Source: Prorocentrum cordatum (lineage: Eukaryota > Sar > Dinophyceae > Prorocentrales > Prorocentraceae). Taken from it: a stretch of DNA of 64,000 bases. This document shows, one piece after another, positions 44,660 to 55,004 of this stretch (position 1 is the first letter of the stretch; the number at the start of each line of letters is the position of its first letter). The translations under genes were made by a program, and so were the position numbers. The notes below the pieces were generated by a model. The model was not told where the DNA came from. It saw only the letters and a list, made by a program, of their open reading frames with translations, and ran no database searches. Location of the stretch: contig CAUYUJ010004570.1 in NCBI GenBank assembly GCA_963575745.1, positions 287,764 through 351,763 on the forward strand, read 5' to 3'.

Positions 44660-45180
44660 TCAGGCAAGTCCTGGCCGCACCCTGCGCCTCTGGCGGTCCT
44701 GCAACCATTGGCGAAAACGGCGGACGCGCGCCGTGCCGACCCGTCCCGGTCGGATGGCAGTCCGCGGAGCGTCTGCCGCCCATCGCTCCCGCAGGGTCGC
44801 GGCCCCGCGTGGGTGGCCCTTGACGCCCTCCTTCACGGCCTGCACCAGCGCCTGGAATCTGTCTTCCTCCGTGCGGCGAGTTCCGCGGCTGGCGTGCCGC
44901 AGCGCGTTGATGACCGAATAGACGGCGTAGATGCACAGGGCCACGCAGGCCAGGTCCTCCTCGGACTCCAGGACTGGCGAACAGAGCATCCACGCACGCA
45001 TGCCAGAAAAGCCTTGAGCGTTGAGGCGAAGTCTGGTGCCCATCAACCTCCGCACCGCGCGGCAACGGCTGTGGTGCTTGATGCTGTTCTCACTTCCCTC
45101 CACCCCGCAAAGCAAGCATCGGCAAGTCGCGAAGTGGACTCTCGGGGGACCAGCGGGTGCAGGGCCAGCAGGTTGGCGTA
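44660..45180 (-). pseudogene. LINE (non-LTR retrotransposon) ORF2 C-terminal fragment
   Basis: On the minus strand, before the first ATG of the annotated frame, the reading is HFATCRCLLCGVEGSENS followed by IKHHSRC. This is the Cys-Cys-His-Cys knuckle typical of the end of non-LTR retrotransposon reverse-transcriptase proteins (Cys codons at 45116-45118 and 45107-45109). Downstream, DLACVALCIYAVYSVINA and LRHASR match the helical tail usual after the knuckle, with a stop at about 44660. Reverse-transcriptase and endonuclease domains are not found upstream, where other frames interrupt, so this is a 5'-truncated dead copy, as most LINE insertions are. No poly-A tail was seen. Confidence 0.65.
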
Positions 45181-45935
45181 CCCTCTGGAAGCTTGGACGC
45201 GCGGCGTCCCCTGGCGAGCATTACCTGGTATATGCCCATGCGCGCTGGCATCCCCCAAATCCCAGACCTCCAGCTTTTCCCGGAAGCGGCCTTCCAGGTT
45301 GCCCAGGTTGTCCGCCACGTGGCAGTCGTAGTACGTGGATTGGAACTGATTGCGCCACATCGCGTCCTCTGCCCGCGCTACTGGGGTGGCCAGCCTGGCC
45401 GCCCGAACTTCGTTCACGTCGCCGAAGCGCCCCTACAAGTCGTTCGGATCCTGGAGCCGGAGCAGGAGTTGGCAAGGCATCAGCGTTGGCCCACGCCTGA
45501 CGCAGCTAAGCAGTCTTCCCTGAACTGCCGCTGGCTGTCTATGCCTCTATCGCAGTGCAGGGCCCGCATCTGCGAAGATGCGGCCATCCACACCAAATTG
45601 TGGAAGGACGAAGCCCCGCCGTAAGCGTCTCGAAGGGGCCAGAGTAAAATACATATGCGAAATGTTGGTGGAAGATACACACACTACGTGAAGAACAGAA
45701 CCGCTGTGCAAATCATTGCACCGGAGCATTACGTAGCATTGACCAGCCTAGCAACGCGTAGCACAGCATAGCAGACTATCGCATTAAACAGCAATTCCCA
45801 CACTGACACGACATAGCACAGCATGATATTGAAAAGCGTAGAACGACCAAGGACGGTACTGCATAGCATTACACAGCGTGCCATAGCATCATGGCATGCT
45901 AACGAACAGCGCCGCTCAGCCTAGGAAAACTCAGC
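45181..45935. other. Low-copy sequence upstream of the LINE fragment
   Basis: The first 500 bp on minus may contain further decayed LINE sequence in shifted frames. 45700-45900 is rich in short GCATAGCA/ACAGCATAGCA repeats. Confidence 0.45.
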
Positions 45936-46225
45936 ATGGCGCGTGACGCGAGGAAGAGGCGAGGTGGCAGTAGCGAGGGCCCAGCCAGGGATCGCAAGGG
46001 CTACACCTTAACGTCTGATCGCCGACAACTCACCGTCGGCCGCCACCGTCCTGGCACCGGCCTGGTCTGTGCGAGCTCGTGGCCCGGCATCGGCAGCCAC
46101 CCAGGTTTCTCGATGTCAACGCCGACGCTCATGAACACGTCCTCAATGATCAGGTCAAAGCTCCTCCACTCGCCGTCTTCGTACTCGCGAGCCGCCACCA
46201 CCACCGTCACCGTCGGCCTCTCCCT
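45936..46225. other. Low-copy sequence, no recognised gene
   Basis: GC-rich link to the following microsatellite; no recognisable motif. Confidence 0.5.
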
Positions 46226-46236
46226 CCTCATCCTCG

Positions 46237-46312
<76 letters not shown>

Positions 46313-46389
46313 AATCATCATCACATCGTCGTTTTCATCATCAACATCATCATCATCAGCAGCACCGTCATCGTCATCATCATCATTAA

Positions 46390-46468
<79 letters not shown>

Positions 46469-46559
46469 GTCATTATCATCACCATCAGTATCTTCAGAAG
46501 CAGCAGATCACCGCCATCCTTATCACCATACTGGTCACAGTCACCGCAATCATCGTCAC

Positions 46560-46625
<66 letters not shown>

Positions 46626-46684
46626 CATTATCATCATCGTCATCATCATCGTCATCAATATAGTACCACCACCACCACCACAAC

Positions 46685-46725
<41 letters not shown>

Positions 46726-46770
46726 CCAGAATCATCATCATTACCATCATTATCAACAGCAGCACCAGCA

Positions 46771-46839
<69 letters not shown>

Positions 46840-46859
46840 ATCATCATCATCATCATCAG

Positions 46860-46892
<33 letters not shown>

Positions 46893-47076
46893 CATCCTCA
46901 TCCTCATCATCATCATCATCATCATCAGCATCATCATTATCATCATCAACAGCATCGCCATCATCATCATCATCAACAACATCGTCATCGTCATCACCAT
47001 ACTCAGAATCCTCAACCTCATCCGAAACGTCATCATCGTCACCACCCTCATCATCATCAGCAGCATGACAATCGTC

Positions 47077-47107
<31 letters not shown>

Positions 47108-47190
47108 TCGTCATCATCATCATCATCATTATAATAATCATCATCATCACGATCATCATCACGATCATCATCATCAGCATCATCAGAATC
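46226..47190. repeat. (TCA)n microsatellite, ~960 bp
   Basis: Almost continuous TCA with TCG and ACC interruptions. Poly-Ser/His/Ile frames on plus and poly-Met/Asp on minus are artefacts. Confidence 0.98.
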
Positions 47191-47693
47191 ATGCCCCGGA
47201 GGGGCACCCCCACAAGCGGGTTGTTAGGCCAAAGCGGCCCCTTGATGCAGGCGGGGGGCACTGGGCCTTCGGGGTCGAACCGGCACTCCTTACCGGGGGG
47301 CCGCCAGGTCCCGTGTCCTCCCCCAGGGCGGCGCGGGAGTTTACTCCCCGCACGCGCCGCCTTGGGGCGGGATCGGCGGTCCGTCTTCCTCCCTGTCGTT
47401 CGTCGCTCGTCGTGACGTCGTCGTGTCGTGTCGCTCGTCGTGTCGCTCGTCGTGTCGTCGTCGTGTCGTGTCGTGTCGCTTCTCTGGGCGAGCGGGGGGC
47501 CCTGCCCGCTCAGCAGTGGCGCCTGCCCTCCCTTCGTGGGAAAACGCTGCAGTGCACGGCGGGGCCCGTCGTTTGCCCTCTTTGAGCCCGAAGCCACCGC
47601 TCAGGCGAGCGGTGGACCGCGCCGCGAGAAAGCGGCCAGGGGCGGCGCCGCCAGAGGGGCGGCATGGCATCCGCAGGAACCTTGCCACAAAAT
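47191..47693. other. Low-copy GC-rich sequence with GTCGTGTCG repeat
   Basis: TCGTCGTGTCGTGTCGCTCG repeats at 47410-47480; otherwise no recognisable gene. Confidence 0.6.
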
Positions 47694-49064
47694 CCCACCA
47701 GCCCTCTGGGCGTGAGTGGTTTAGAGAGCCCGCTCTGTTCTCAACCCCCTCCTTCCCCTTCGGGGAGGGGTTTACCCCTCCCCCTACCCCCTCCCCCTGG
47801 GCCTGGAGAGGTCCTTTCGCGGGTCGTCAGGGGGGTCATTTTCGACTCCTGGGAGGGCTAAAAAAACGACACCCCTCACGAGGATTCTGGCCCCGACGGG
47901 GGGAGGCAGAAAAAATGCTCTCCTCTTCTTTGAAGCCACAATCATTGATTTTACTACGGTTTGGGCCCCATTTTGGCCTTCTGAGGGGGCAGCGCTCATT
48001 AAAGCTCCCCTCTTCTTTCAAGGCGAAATCATTGATTTTACTAAGGTTTTGGCCCCATTTTGCCCTTCTGAGGGGGCAGCGCTCATTAAAGCTCCCCTCT
48101 TCTTTGATCGATTTCCTCCAAGATGGCCCCCAGAAGCGCCCAGGAGGCACCAAGAGGCCCCAAGATGGCCCCAAGAGGCCCCCAGGAGGCCCCCAAGAGG
48201 CCTCCAAGAGGCCCCCAAGATGCCCCCAAGAGGCCCCCAAGAGGCCCCAAGAGGCTCCCCCGAGGCACCCAAGACGCTCCTGGAAGCCCCTGGGGCCGCC
48301 AAGAGGCCCCCAAGACGCCCCAAACGGCCTCCAAGAGGCTCCCAAGAGGCCCGAAGAGGCTCCCCCAAGGCACCCAAGACGCTCCTAGAAGCCCCTGGGG
48401 CCGCCAAGAGGCCCCCAAGACGCCCCAAAAGGGGACGAGGTGCCCGAACGCCTCACGCCACGAGGAGCCCGAACGACTCACACCAGGACGAGGGGCCCGA
48501 ACGACTCACACCACGAAGAGCCCGAACGACTCACACCAGAAGGAGGGGCCCGAACGACTCACACCAGGACGAGGCGCCCGAACGACTCACACCACGAGGA
48601 GCCCGAACGACTCACACCACGAGGGCCCCGAACGACTCACACCACGAGGAGCCCGAACGAGTCACACCAGGAGGAGGGGCCCGAACGACTCACACCAGGA
48701 CGAGGGGCCCGAACAACTCACACCACGAGAAGCCCGAACGACTCACACCAGGACGAAGAGCCCGAACGACTCACACCACGAAGAGCCCGAACGACTCACA
48801 CCAGGAAGAAGGGCCCGAACGACTCACACCAGGACGAGAAGCCCGAACGACTCAAACCACGAGGAGCGCTTTCTCTCCCTCCTCCTCCGCCTCGTCCTTC
48901 TCCCGCTCCCACCACAAGGAGGATGTACAAGGAGGCGGGAGGAAGGAGGAACAGGGGAGATATGCGGGGGCAGGCGGAAACACGCCTGAAAAACACGACT
49001 GTCGGCATGCTTCGCTAGAGTTGCTGTTTTGAGATGGGCTGGTGGGGATACGCGAAGCGTGAAG
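47694..49064 (+). mobile_element. Non-autonomous mobile element, copy 2 (1371 bp)
   Basis: The second copy of the 31387-32654 element in the same orientation, with highly similar sequence and extra internal units. It has the same first bases (CCCACCAGCCC), the same subterminal inverted match and the same end (GATACGCGAAGCGTGAAG), and is flanked by AAT on both sides (47691-47693, 49065-49067). Internal length differences are in the GCCCGAACGACTCACACC array. Confidence 0.87.
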
Positions 49065-49067
49065 AAT

Positions 49068-49092
49068 TCTCATCATCACCACCACCACCACC

Positions 49093-49144
<52 letters not shown>

Positions 49145-49187
49145 ACAGCACCATCATTACCATCGCCACCACCACCACCACCACTAC

Positions 49188-49246
<59 letters not shown>

Positions 49247-49277
49247 CCGTCATCATCAGAATCATCATAATAATCAG

Positions 49278-49313
<36 letters not shown>

Positions 49314-50240
49314 TATCATCATCCTCATCATCATCACCATCATCCTCATCATCACCGTCGTCGTCGTCGTCGTCATCATCATCCTCGTCATCGCCATCGC
49401 CATCGTCATCGTCATCATCAGCATCAGTATCAGCAGCAGCAGAATCATTAAAATCAACATTATCCCCAGCAACAGTATCAGCATTATCATAAGCATTATC
49501 ATCATCAGCATCATCATCATCATCAGCAGCAGCATCATAATCTTCTGTTGCATCATCATCGTCATCATCAGCATCGTCCGCATCAGCATCAGCATCATCA
49601 ACGTCATCTCATCATCATCAGCAGCAGCATCATCAGAATCAGCATCATCATCCCCTGTTTCATCATCATCGTAAACCACCAACCAGCAGCATCATCAACA
49701 TCAGCATCGTTATCAGCATCATCATCATCATCACCAATCATCATCACCAATCATCATCATCGTCAGCATCATCATCACCCCCATCGCACCATCAGCATCA
49801 TCATCATTAGCAGCATCATCATATTCATCATCAGCATTATCGCCCTCATCATCAGCAGCATCACCATCATCAGCATCAGTAGCATCGTCATCATCAGCAT
49901 CAGCATAAGCATTATTACCATCATCATCAGCATCATCATGTTCTGCTGCATCATCACAAACCATCAATCAGCAACAACATCATCATCGTCATCAGCATCA
50001 CCAACCATCATCATCGTCATCATCCTCACCTCATCCTCATCATCAATCTCATCATCAGCAGCAGCAGCATCATCGTCCTCATCATCGCCATCAACATCAT
50101 CATCATCATCAGCATCAGCGTCATCATCATCATCAGCATCATCATCATCGTCGTCCTCATCATCATCAGCATCAGCAGCAGCAGCATCAGCATCATCATC
50201 AGCATCATCATCATCATCACATCATCAGCATCGGCCCTCG
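49068..50240. repeat. (TCA)n / (TCAGCA)n microsatellite, ~1.2 kb
   Basis: TCA, CAC and CAGCA repeats. It begins directly at the right end of the mobile element. Confidence 0.97.
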
Positions 50241-50800
50241 TCTGTAACCTCATCTCTTTATCTCGATGATCTTCCCTCACTCCCCGTACGCATTATGCAT
50301 TGGACGTCCGCTGTGGGGCGGACGCGCGGTGCATTCTCGACGCGTCTCGCCCCGTGATCGGCGGGACCCGATCGTGGGACCCCATCGCTGGGGTCCCCCA
50401 CGAATGCCGCAAACGGTAGGGTGCCACGCGGCAAATGCACGCAGGCTCTACCTTCAAAAAAAAATAGATTCCACCACCGTCCCCCCTGTGGGGTTATCGG
50501 CCCCCCAAGGATAATCCAAGTTATACGCTATCCTGACCCAGGTTTCGCTGTCCATGAGAGTTCATACCATCCCAACCAGGCGGGCATCGAGCCCCCGTTC
50601 ATCCCTGTAAAATATTACTGTGCACGGAAAGCCCGTTTATCTCAAAAAATGTTCGAAACGTCATTTGCAAGGAATGGCAGGAGATCAGCGCGCGTACATG
50701 TCGAAATCGCATCAAACACACAAGAGCTGCAAACACTCCAACACAAACTATCTGGGCGAAAGGCCCAACCATTAGCAATTGTGAATACCGCGTTGTGACA
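50241..50800. other. Low-copy sequence with short palindromes
   Basis: 50355-50402 contains GGGACCCGATCGTGGGACCC and inverted GGGTCCC steps. No gene recognised. Confidence 0.5.
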
Positions 50801-50920
50801 CCGCTTTCGGTGGAGCTCCCTATGGGGACACGAAACGTGTGAAAGCTGTGCCGGAGGGCGCGGGACACTGTCTCTTCAAAACGAGGACCCAACGCCACAG
50901 GATGGTTGGGAAACAAATCA
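50801..50920. repeat. Solo fragment of the 77-bp unit with one hairpin arm
   Basis: TTTCGGTGGAGCTCCCTATG, ACACGAAACGTGTGA and then CTCTTCAAAACGAGGACCCA to GGATGGTTGGGAAA. The order is that of 8610-9165, but without the 400-bp GAT microsatellite. Confidence 0.85.
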
Positions 50921-51715
50921 AAAACCCGTAGGTGCTGCATCACAAGTCGTGCAGATTAGGTGCCCACGAGCAGTTGATGAAACCGTATGGAAAACCAAAT
51001 GACATGAGCACTCGTACAGAATCCGCATTGCCATCTCAACACACGGTGCGCCCGCATTGATCCAGCATGCGCCCAGCGCACGAAGCCGAAAAGTGAGTCT
51101 CAAGACCATGAGTGTTCGAAGCAAGTCAAGATAGAGCTCTTGAAAAGCAAATGAGAACATGAGCAACGAACCAAAACGGGTCTTACGCGAGATGGCACAG
51201 CGACCTTACGCGGTGGCTTACGCGGACCGCCAGCGCGGCACGCCACATTGAAGTCGAGGGCGCTTACGCGCGAACTTACGCGGGCAGCTTATGCGCCAAC
51301 GTCGGCGCCGACGACACCGTTTTTATGCGTCGCTCATATAGAAACAAACTGCTGTTCGACAAAGAGCCTGCCAGGTTGCTTGGACCTCTGTTGTGCCCAC
51401 GCGCACGCGCGGCCTGTGGGATGTGCAGAGAAGTTCCCATCCGTAAGCGCTATCGCGGCCGCGTCGGCTGTGCCAAACCAGGTGGCCGCTCTGCGCGCCA
51501 GCCGTGGAGATGCGCCAGCCAGTGTCGTAGTCACCGCTATCGCGGCCACATGGGAGGGTGGGAGGGTGGGAGGGTGGAATGATTGCGAGAGCAGTGGAGA
51601 GGATGCCTTCCAGTTCTGCGAGGCGGATCAAAACCCATAGATTGCACCACACGTATTTCACCTAAAAGACTGCAAGGTGTCACTATATGGGGGCCAACGC
51701 AGAATACCATGTTCC
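50921..51715. other. Low-copy sequence with CTTACGCG repeats
   Basis: CTTACGCG occurs about six times between 51180 and 51300. Minus frames around 50918-51166 and 51334-51549 have normal composition but no motif I recognise. Confidence 0.45.
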
Positions 51716-51753
51716 CCATCCTCCTCATCTTCATGATCAGCATGATCACCACT

Positions 51754-51808
<55 letters not shown>

Positions 51809-52316
51809 GCATCAGCATCAGCATCAGCATCATCATCATCATCATCATCATCATCACCATCACCATCAGCATCAGCATCAGCATCATCATCATCAGCATC
51901 ATCATCCTCGTCGTCGTCATCATCATCAGCAGCCTCATCATCATCAGCAGCAGCATCATCGTCATCATCAGCAGCATCATCAACATCATCATCAGTATCA
52001 GCATCAGCATCATCATCAGCAGCAACATCATGGTCCCCCTCCTCCTGCTCCTCTTATTGCTCCTCTTCCTCCTCCTTACCATCAGCAGCAGCAGCACCGC
52101 CACCATTAGCAGCAATCACGATAAACCAATAAGACGCATAGACCTCGTCATCATCGTCAGCAGCAGCATCAGCATCATCATCACAATCAGCATCAGCATC
52201 ATTACCATCGTCATCATCATCATCGTCAGCATCATCATCAGCAGCATCATCATCAACATCATCTTCATCATCATCGTCGTTATCGTCGTCATCGTCGTCA
52301 TTTTCATCGTCATCAC

Positions 52317-52387
<71 letters not shown>

Positions 52388-52600
52388 CGACGATCATCCT
52401 CAACCCCGCCACCACCATCGTCATGATCGTCAGCATCGCTATAAACAACAACAGCCAGCAACATTACAATGGCCATCATCGATATACCATACATCATCAC
52501 AGGCATCGTTGTCGATCTCGTCAACTCCACGTTCGTCATGGCAATCGTCATCAGCATCGGCTTTATCATTACCACCATCGTGCTAGGGTTGCGGATGCCA
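51716..52600. repeat. (TCA)n / (TCAGCA)n microsatellite
   Basis: TCA repeats with CAGCA phases, a short TCC patch at 52035-52080, and a decaying right end. Confidence 0.96.
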
Positions 52601-52800
52601 TGACAAAACGTGTTCTAGAAATGTTTAAAATGTGTAAAAACATGTTCTAGAAATGTTTCAGGCATGTTTTTACATAGTTAAAACATGTTTGAAACATCTT
52701 TTAGACATCTGGAACTCGTTTGGCAGCATGCTGCCTCTCCATTTAACCCACTTCCACAATGCTTAGGGGACACCGTCATTTCCGTCATCGTCATGGCCGC
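52601..52800. repeat. ACATGTT-type short repeats
   Basis: AACATGTTCTAGAAATGTTT, ACATGTTTGAAACATC and similar AT-rich palindromic units at 52608-52710, then low-copy DNA. Confidence 0.7.
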
Positions 52801-52819
52801 CACCGTGACGGGTGACCAC

Positions 52820-52925
52820 CGTCGGGGCTCCTCCGCTCCGCGTGGAGCACCTCCAGGGCGTCGGCGACCACCACCTCCAGCCCCAGGCTGTCCAGCCCGA
52901 ACCCTGCGCTGGCCACCTCGACGAC
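52820..52925 (-). CDS. Methyltransferase (spermidine synthase/METTL13-like), internal exon
   Basis: A strong minus-strand 3' splice site, TTTTCTCTTTCTTCTTCTCAG, ends at 52926. The exon reads VVEVASAGFGLDSLGLEV then VVADALEVLHAERR, the helix-turn-strand segment after the acidic ribose-binding residue of class I SAM methyltransferases; ADALE fits the adenine-contacting motif. A possible donor is GACG|GTGGTC at 52819. Translation directly continues the exon at 53268-53411 without a gap. Confidence 0.65.
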
Positions 52926-53267
52926 CTGAGAAGAAGAAAGAGAAAACAACTAGTCGGACTTGATTGGAGAGGACACGCGAGAGGACACAAGACCCTCTCC
53001 GAAGGCCACACATCGCCATTGGAGTGTAAGAAGGCACAGGTCGCGAGGCAGGACACAAGGGTACCCTTGAGCTGGCAGGGTCGACCTACTAATCTGGGCC
53101 GACTGTACATAAACATCAACTTTTCGCGCTCCGTACGGATTCCTTGGATCCGCGCTGGACCCCCTCCCGGGCGCGCGGAGCGCGCCAGGGGGGGCCCAGC
53201 GCGGATCCAAGAAACCCGCGCGGAGCGCCAAAAGTTTATGTTTATGCCGTCTGTTCTTCTCCGAGAC
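52926..53267 (-). other. Intron of 342 bases, carrying a foldback element
   Basis: The boundaries are CAG|GTCTCG (donor at 53267) and TCTTCTCAG|GTC (acceptor at 52926), both canonical GT-AG. Removing it joins ...VGVELDTQ to VVEVAS... in frame, as the methyltransferase fold requires. The middle is occupied by a palindromic element (separate entry). Confidence 0.65.
53107..53247. repeat. Foldback element inside an intron
   Basis: The left arm (CATAAACATCAACTTTTCGC ... GGATCCGCGCTGGACCCCC) and the right arm (GGGCCCAGCGCGGATCCAAG ... AAAAGTTTATGTTTATGCC) are reverse complements with some mismatches over about 62 bp. It fills 40% of the 342-base intron. Related GC-rich sequence is at 2612-2690. 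Confidence 0.82.
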
Positions 53268-53411
53268 CTGCGTGTCCAGCTCCACCCCGACGATGAGGGC
53301 GTCTGGCGCCACTTCGCGGAGGATGCGCGCTGCACTCCCGCCACCGAGCCCTAGCAGCAGCACGCTGCGGCGCCGCTCGGGGGGCAGGGCCAGGAGGGGC
53401 CAGGGCTCGAG
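53268..53411 (-). CDS. Methyltransferase (spermidine synthase/METTL13-like), SAM-binding exon
   Basis: 48 codons, minus strand, possible 3' splice site TGTTTATAG before 53411. The sequence contains SVLLLGLGGGSAARILRE and then ALIVGVELD. This is motif I of class I methyltransferases (hydrophobic strand, GxGGG loop), followed by the strand ending in the acidic residue that holds the SAM ribose. In spermidine-synthase-like and METTL13/eEF1A-type enzymes these lie about 20-25 residues apart, as here. The N-terminal part is not identified; the minus frame at 53754-53855 could belong to it. Confidence 0.65.
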
Positions 53412-53559
53412 CTATAAACAGTGCTTCTCGTTCTCGCCCTGTCTTCGATGTCCCTCGTTTTGCCTCCACTCGGCCTTTGCTGCGAAACGAGACCCAGACG
53501 AAAACGGCCTGCGAGACCGCCAGAGCATCGGGGATCTTCTGGCCCGGTCGATCCAGACC

Positions 53560-53705
53560 CGGGTCAGCCAGGCCTTGCAAAATCCTGCAAGATCCTGCAC
53601 CCAAACCCGGGTCCATGCGAAGGATCCTACAAGATCCTGCGGGATCCTGCACCCAAGCGCGGGTCGATGCGACCCTGGCCCTGCAGGATCCTGCAAGATC
53701 GGGCG
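53560..53705. repeat. GATCCTGC short repeats
   Basis: CCTGCAAGATCCTGCA and ACCCAAGCGCGGGTCGATGC recur four to five times. Confidence 0.8.
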
Positions 53706-53753
53706 CTACGGCTGACCCCCGTCTGCACTGAGCCCCGTCTCAAGGCTCCCGAG

Positions 53754-53855
53754 AGCACCGCTCCGCTCGAGCCCCGGGGTGGGCGCGGCCAGCGCGTCCC
53801 AGACGCAGAGCGTGATCACCCGGTCGGGGTGCCACGCCGACGCGAAGGTCTCGTC
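53754..53855 (-). CDS. Possible exon upstream of the methyltransferase
   Basis: After CGCCTAG (possible 3' splice site) the minus frame reads DETFASAWHPDRVITLCVWD and continues about 14 residues. Composition is protein-like, and the WHPD...VWD spacing recalls a WD40 blade, but a single blade is weak evidence. It is on the same strand and 340 bases upstream of the SAM-binding exon. The product is unknown. Confidence 0.2.
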
Positions 53856-53971
53856 CTAGGCGACCGCCGCGCCGCGGGCCGCCCGCCGGGCACGCCGCCA
53901 GTCCCACCAGTCCCCGCGGCGTGGGTGGCCTGACGAGTTCTCCCTTTCCTCCTCCAAAACCCCTTCCCTCT

Positions 53972-54090
53972 AGGGGCCCCAAAAATATACACCACCACCA
54001 CCTCCCTTCCCCCCTCCCTCTCGCTGGAAAGAGGAGAGAGGAGGAATCGACGTGGTGGTGGTGGTGTATATTCTTTGGGCCCCCATCCCT
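53972..54090. repeat. Foldback element, ~29-bp arms
   Basis: GGGGCCCCAAAAATATACAC + CACCACCACC at 53974 pairs with GGTGGTGGTGTATATTCTTT + GGGCCCCC ending near 54083. The arms are about 90% complementary. Confidence 0.85.
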
Positions 54091-54680
54091 CACTTCGGGG
54101 AGAGGTTACCCTCCCCCTCCCCTCCCTCGGGTTTTTGCGGGGGGGGGGGTCGCGAGACGGCAGACGGTCGCGTGCAGCCCAACCTGGCGCCAGAAGGGCC
54201 CCCGATGTTCTCAGATGGCCTCCAAGGCGGCTCAAGATAGCCGAAGATGGTTCAAGATAGTTTCCGGCATATCTCAAAGAGGTCCCACGAGGGCCAAAAG
54301 ACGGTTGCAAGTGCTCTCGAGGCCCCCATCACGACCCCCCAAGGAGACCAAATGAGTTGTACCGCTTCGCCTGTTCGCTTCCGATGCGCTCTGGAAGCCT
54401 TAAGATGGGCCCAGGATGGCCCAAGAACACACACACACACACACATACACACACACACACTCACACCCCTTCTGATCGATAGCCGCTATAATGCCTCAGG
54501 AGGTTCTCCAGGGCTCCAATCAGGCCCCCAAGAGTGCTCCAAGAAGGCTCTAAGAGGCCCCCGAGACACCCAAAAGAGCCCGAAGGGAAATCCAAGAGGG
54601 TTCCAAGAGGGCCCCGAAAGAGCCCCAAGAGGACCCCAAGAGGGCCCCAACAAGACCCCAGATGGCTGCCAGAGACATCG
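54091..54680. repeat. CCAAGAGG-type array and (CA)n
   Basis: Degenerate units at 54190-54420 and 54520-54665. CA repeats at 54430-54465. Confidence 0.8.
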
Positions 54681-54890
54681 TCCTCATCGTCTTCGTCCTC
54701 ATCCTCCTCCTCCTCCTCCGCCTCCTCCTCCTCCTCCTTCTCCTCCCTATCCCTCCTCCCCCTCCCCCTCCTCCTCCTCCTACTCCTACTCCTCCTCCTC
54801 CTCCTCCTCGTTCTCCTCCTCCTGGTCCTCCTCCTCCTCCTCCTCGTCCTCCTCCTCCTCATCATCATCCTCCTCTTCTCGATCTTTACA
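54681..54890. repeat. (TCC)n microsatellite
   Basis: TCC/CTC repeats with TCG and TAC interruptions, about 210 bp. Confidence 0.95.
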
Positions 54891-55004
54891 CACTCGCACC
54901 TCTACGCTGCTCCCCCCACAAGTCCAGCACGATTGTCCGCTTTGATTCACTACATTCGTCTCTTCCTCCCATTTCCCGTCAGCTCTGTTGGGCAGCATTT
55001 CTGA

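Noticed and set aside
43737-44921. 394-codon plus frame and long overlapping minus frames
   Set aside because: High GC lowers stop frequency, all overlapping frames are Arg/Pro/Ala-rich, and the only credible protein in the interval is the LINE tail on minus at 44660-45180.
53754-53855. WD40 protein
   Set aside because: One WHPD...VWD pattern is too little; reported only as a possible exon.
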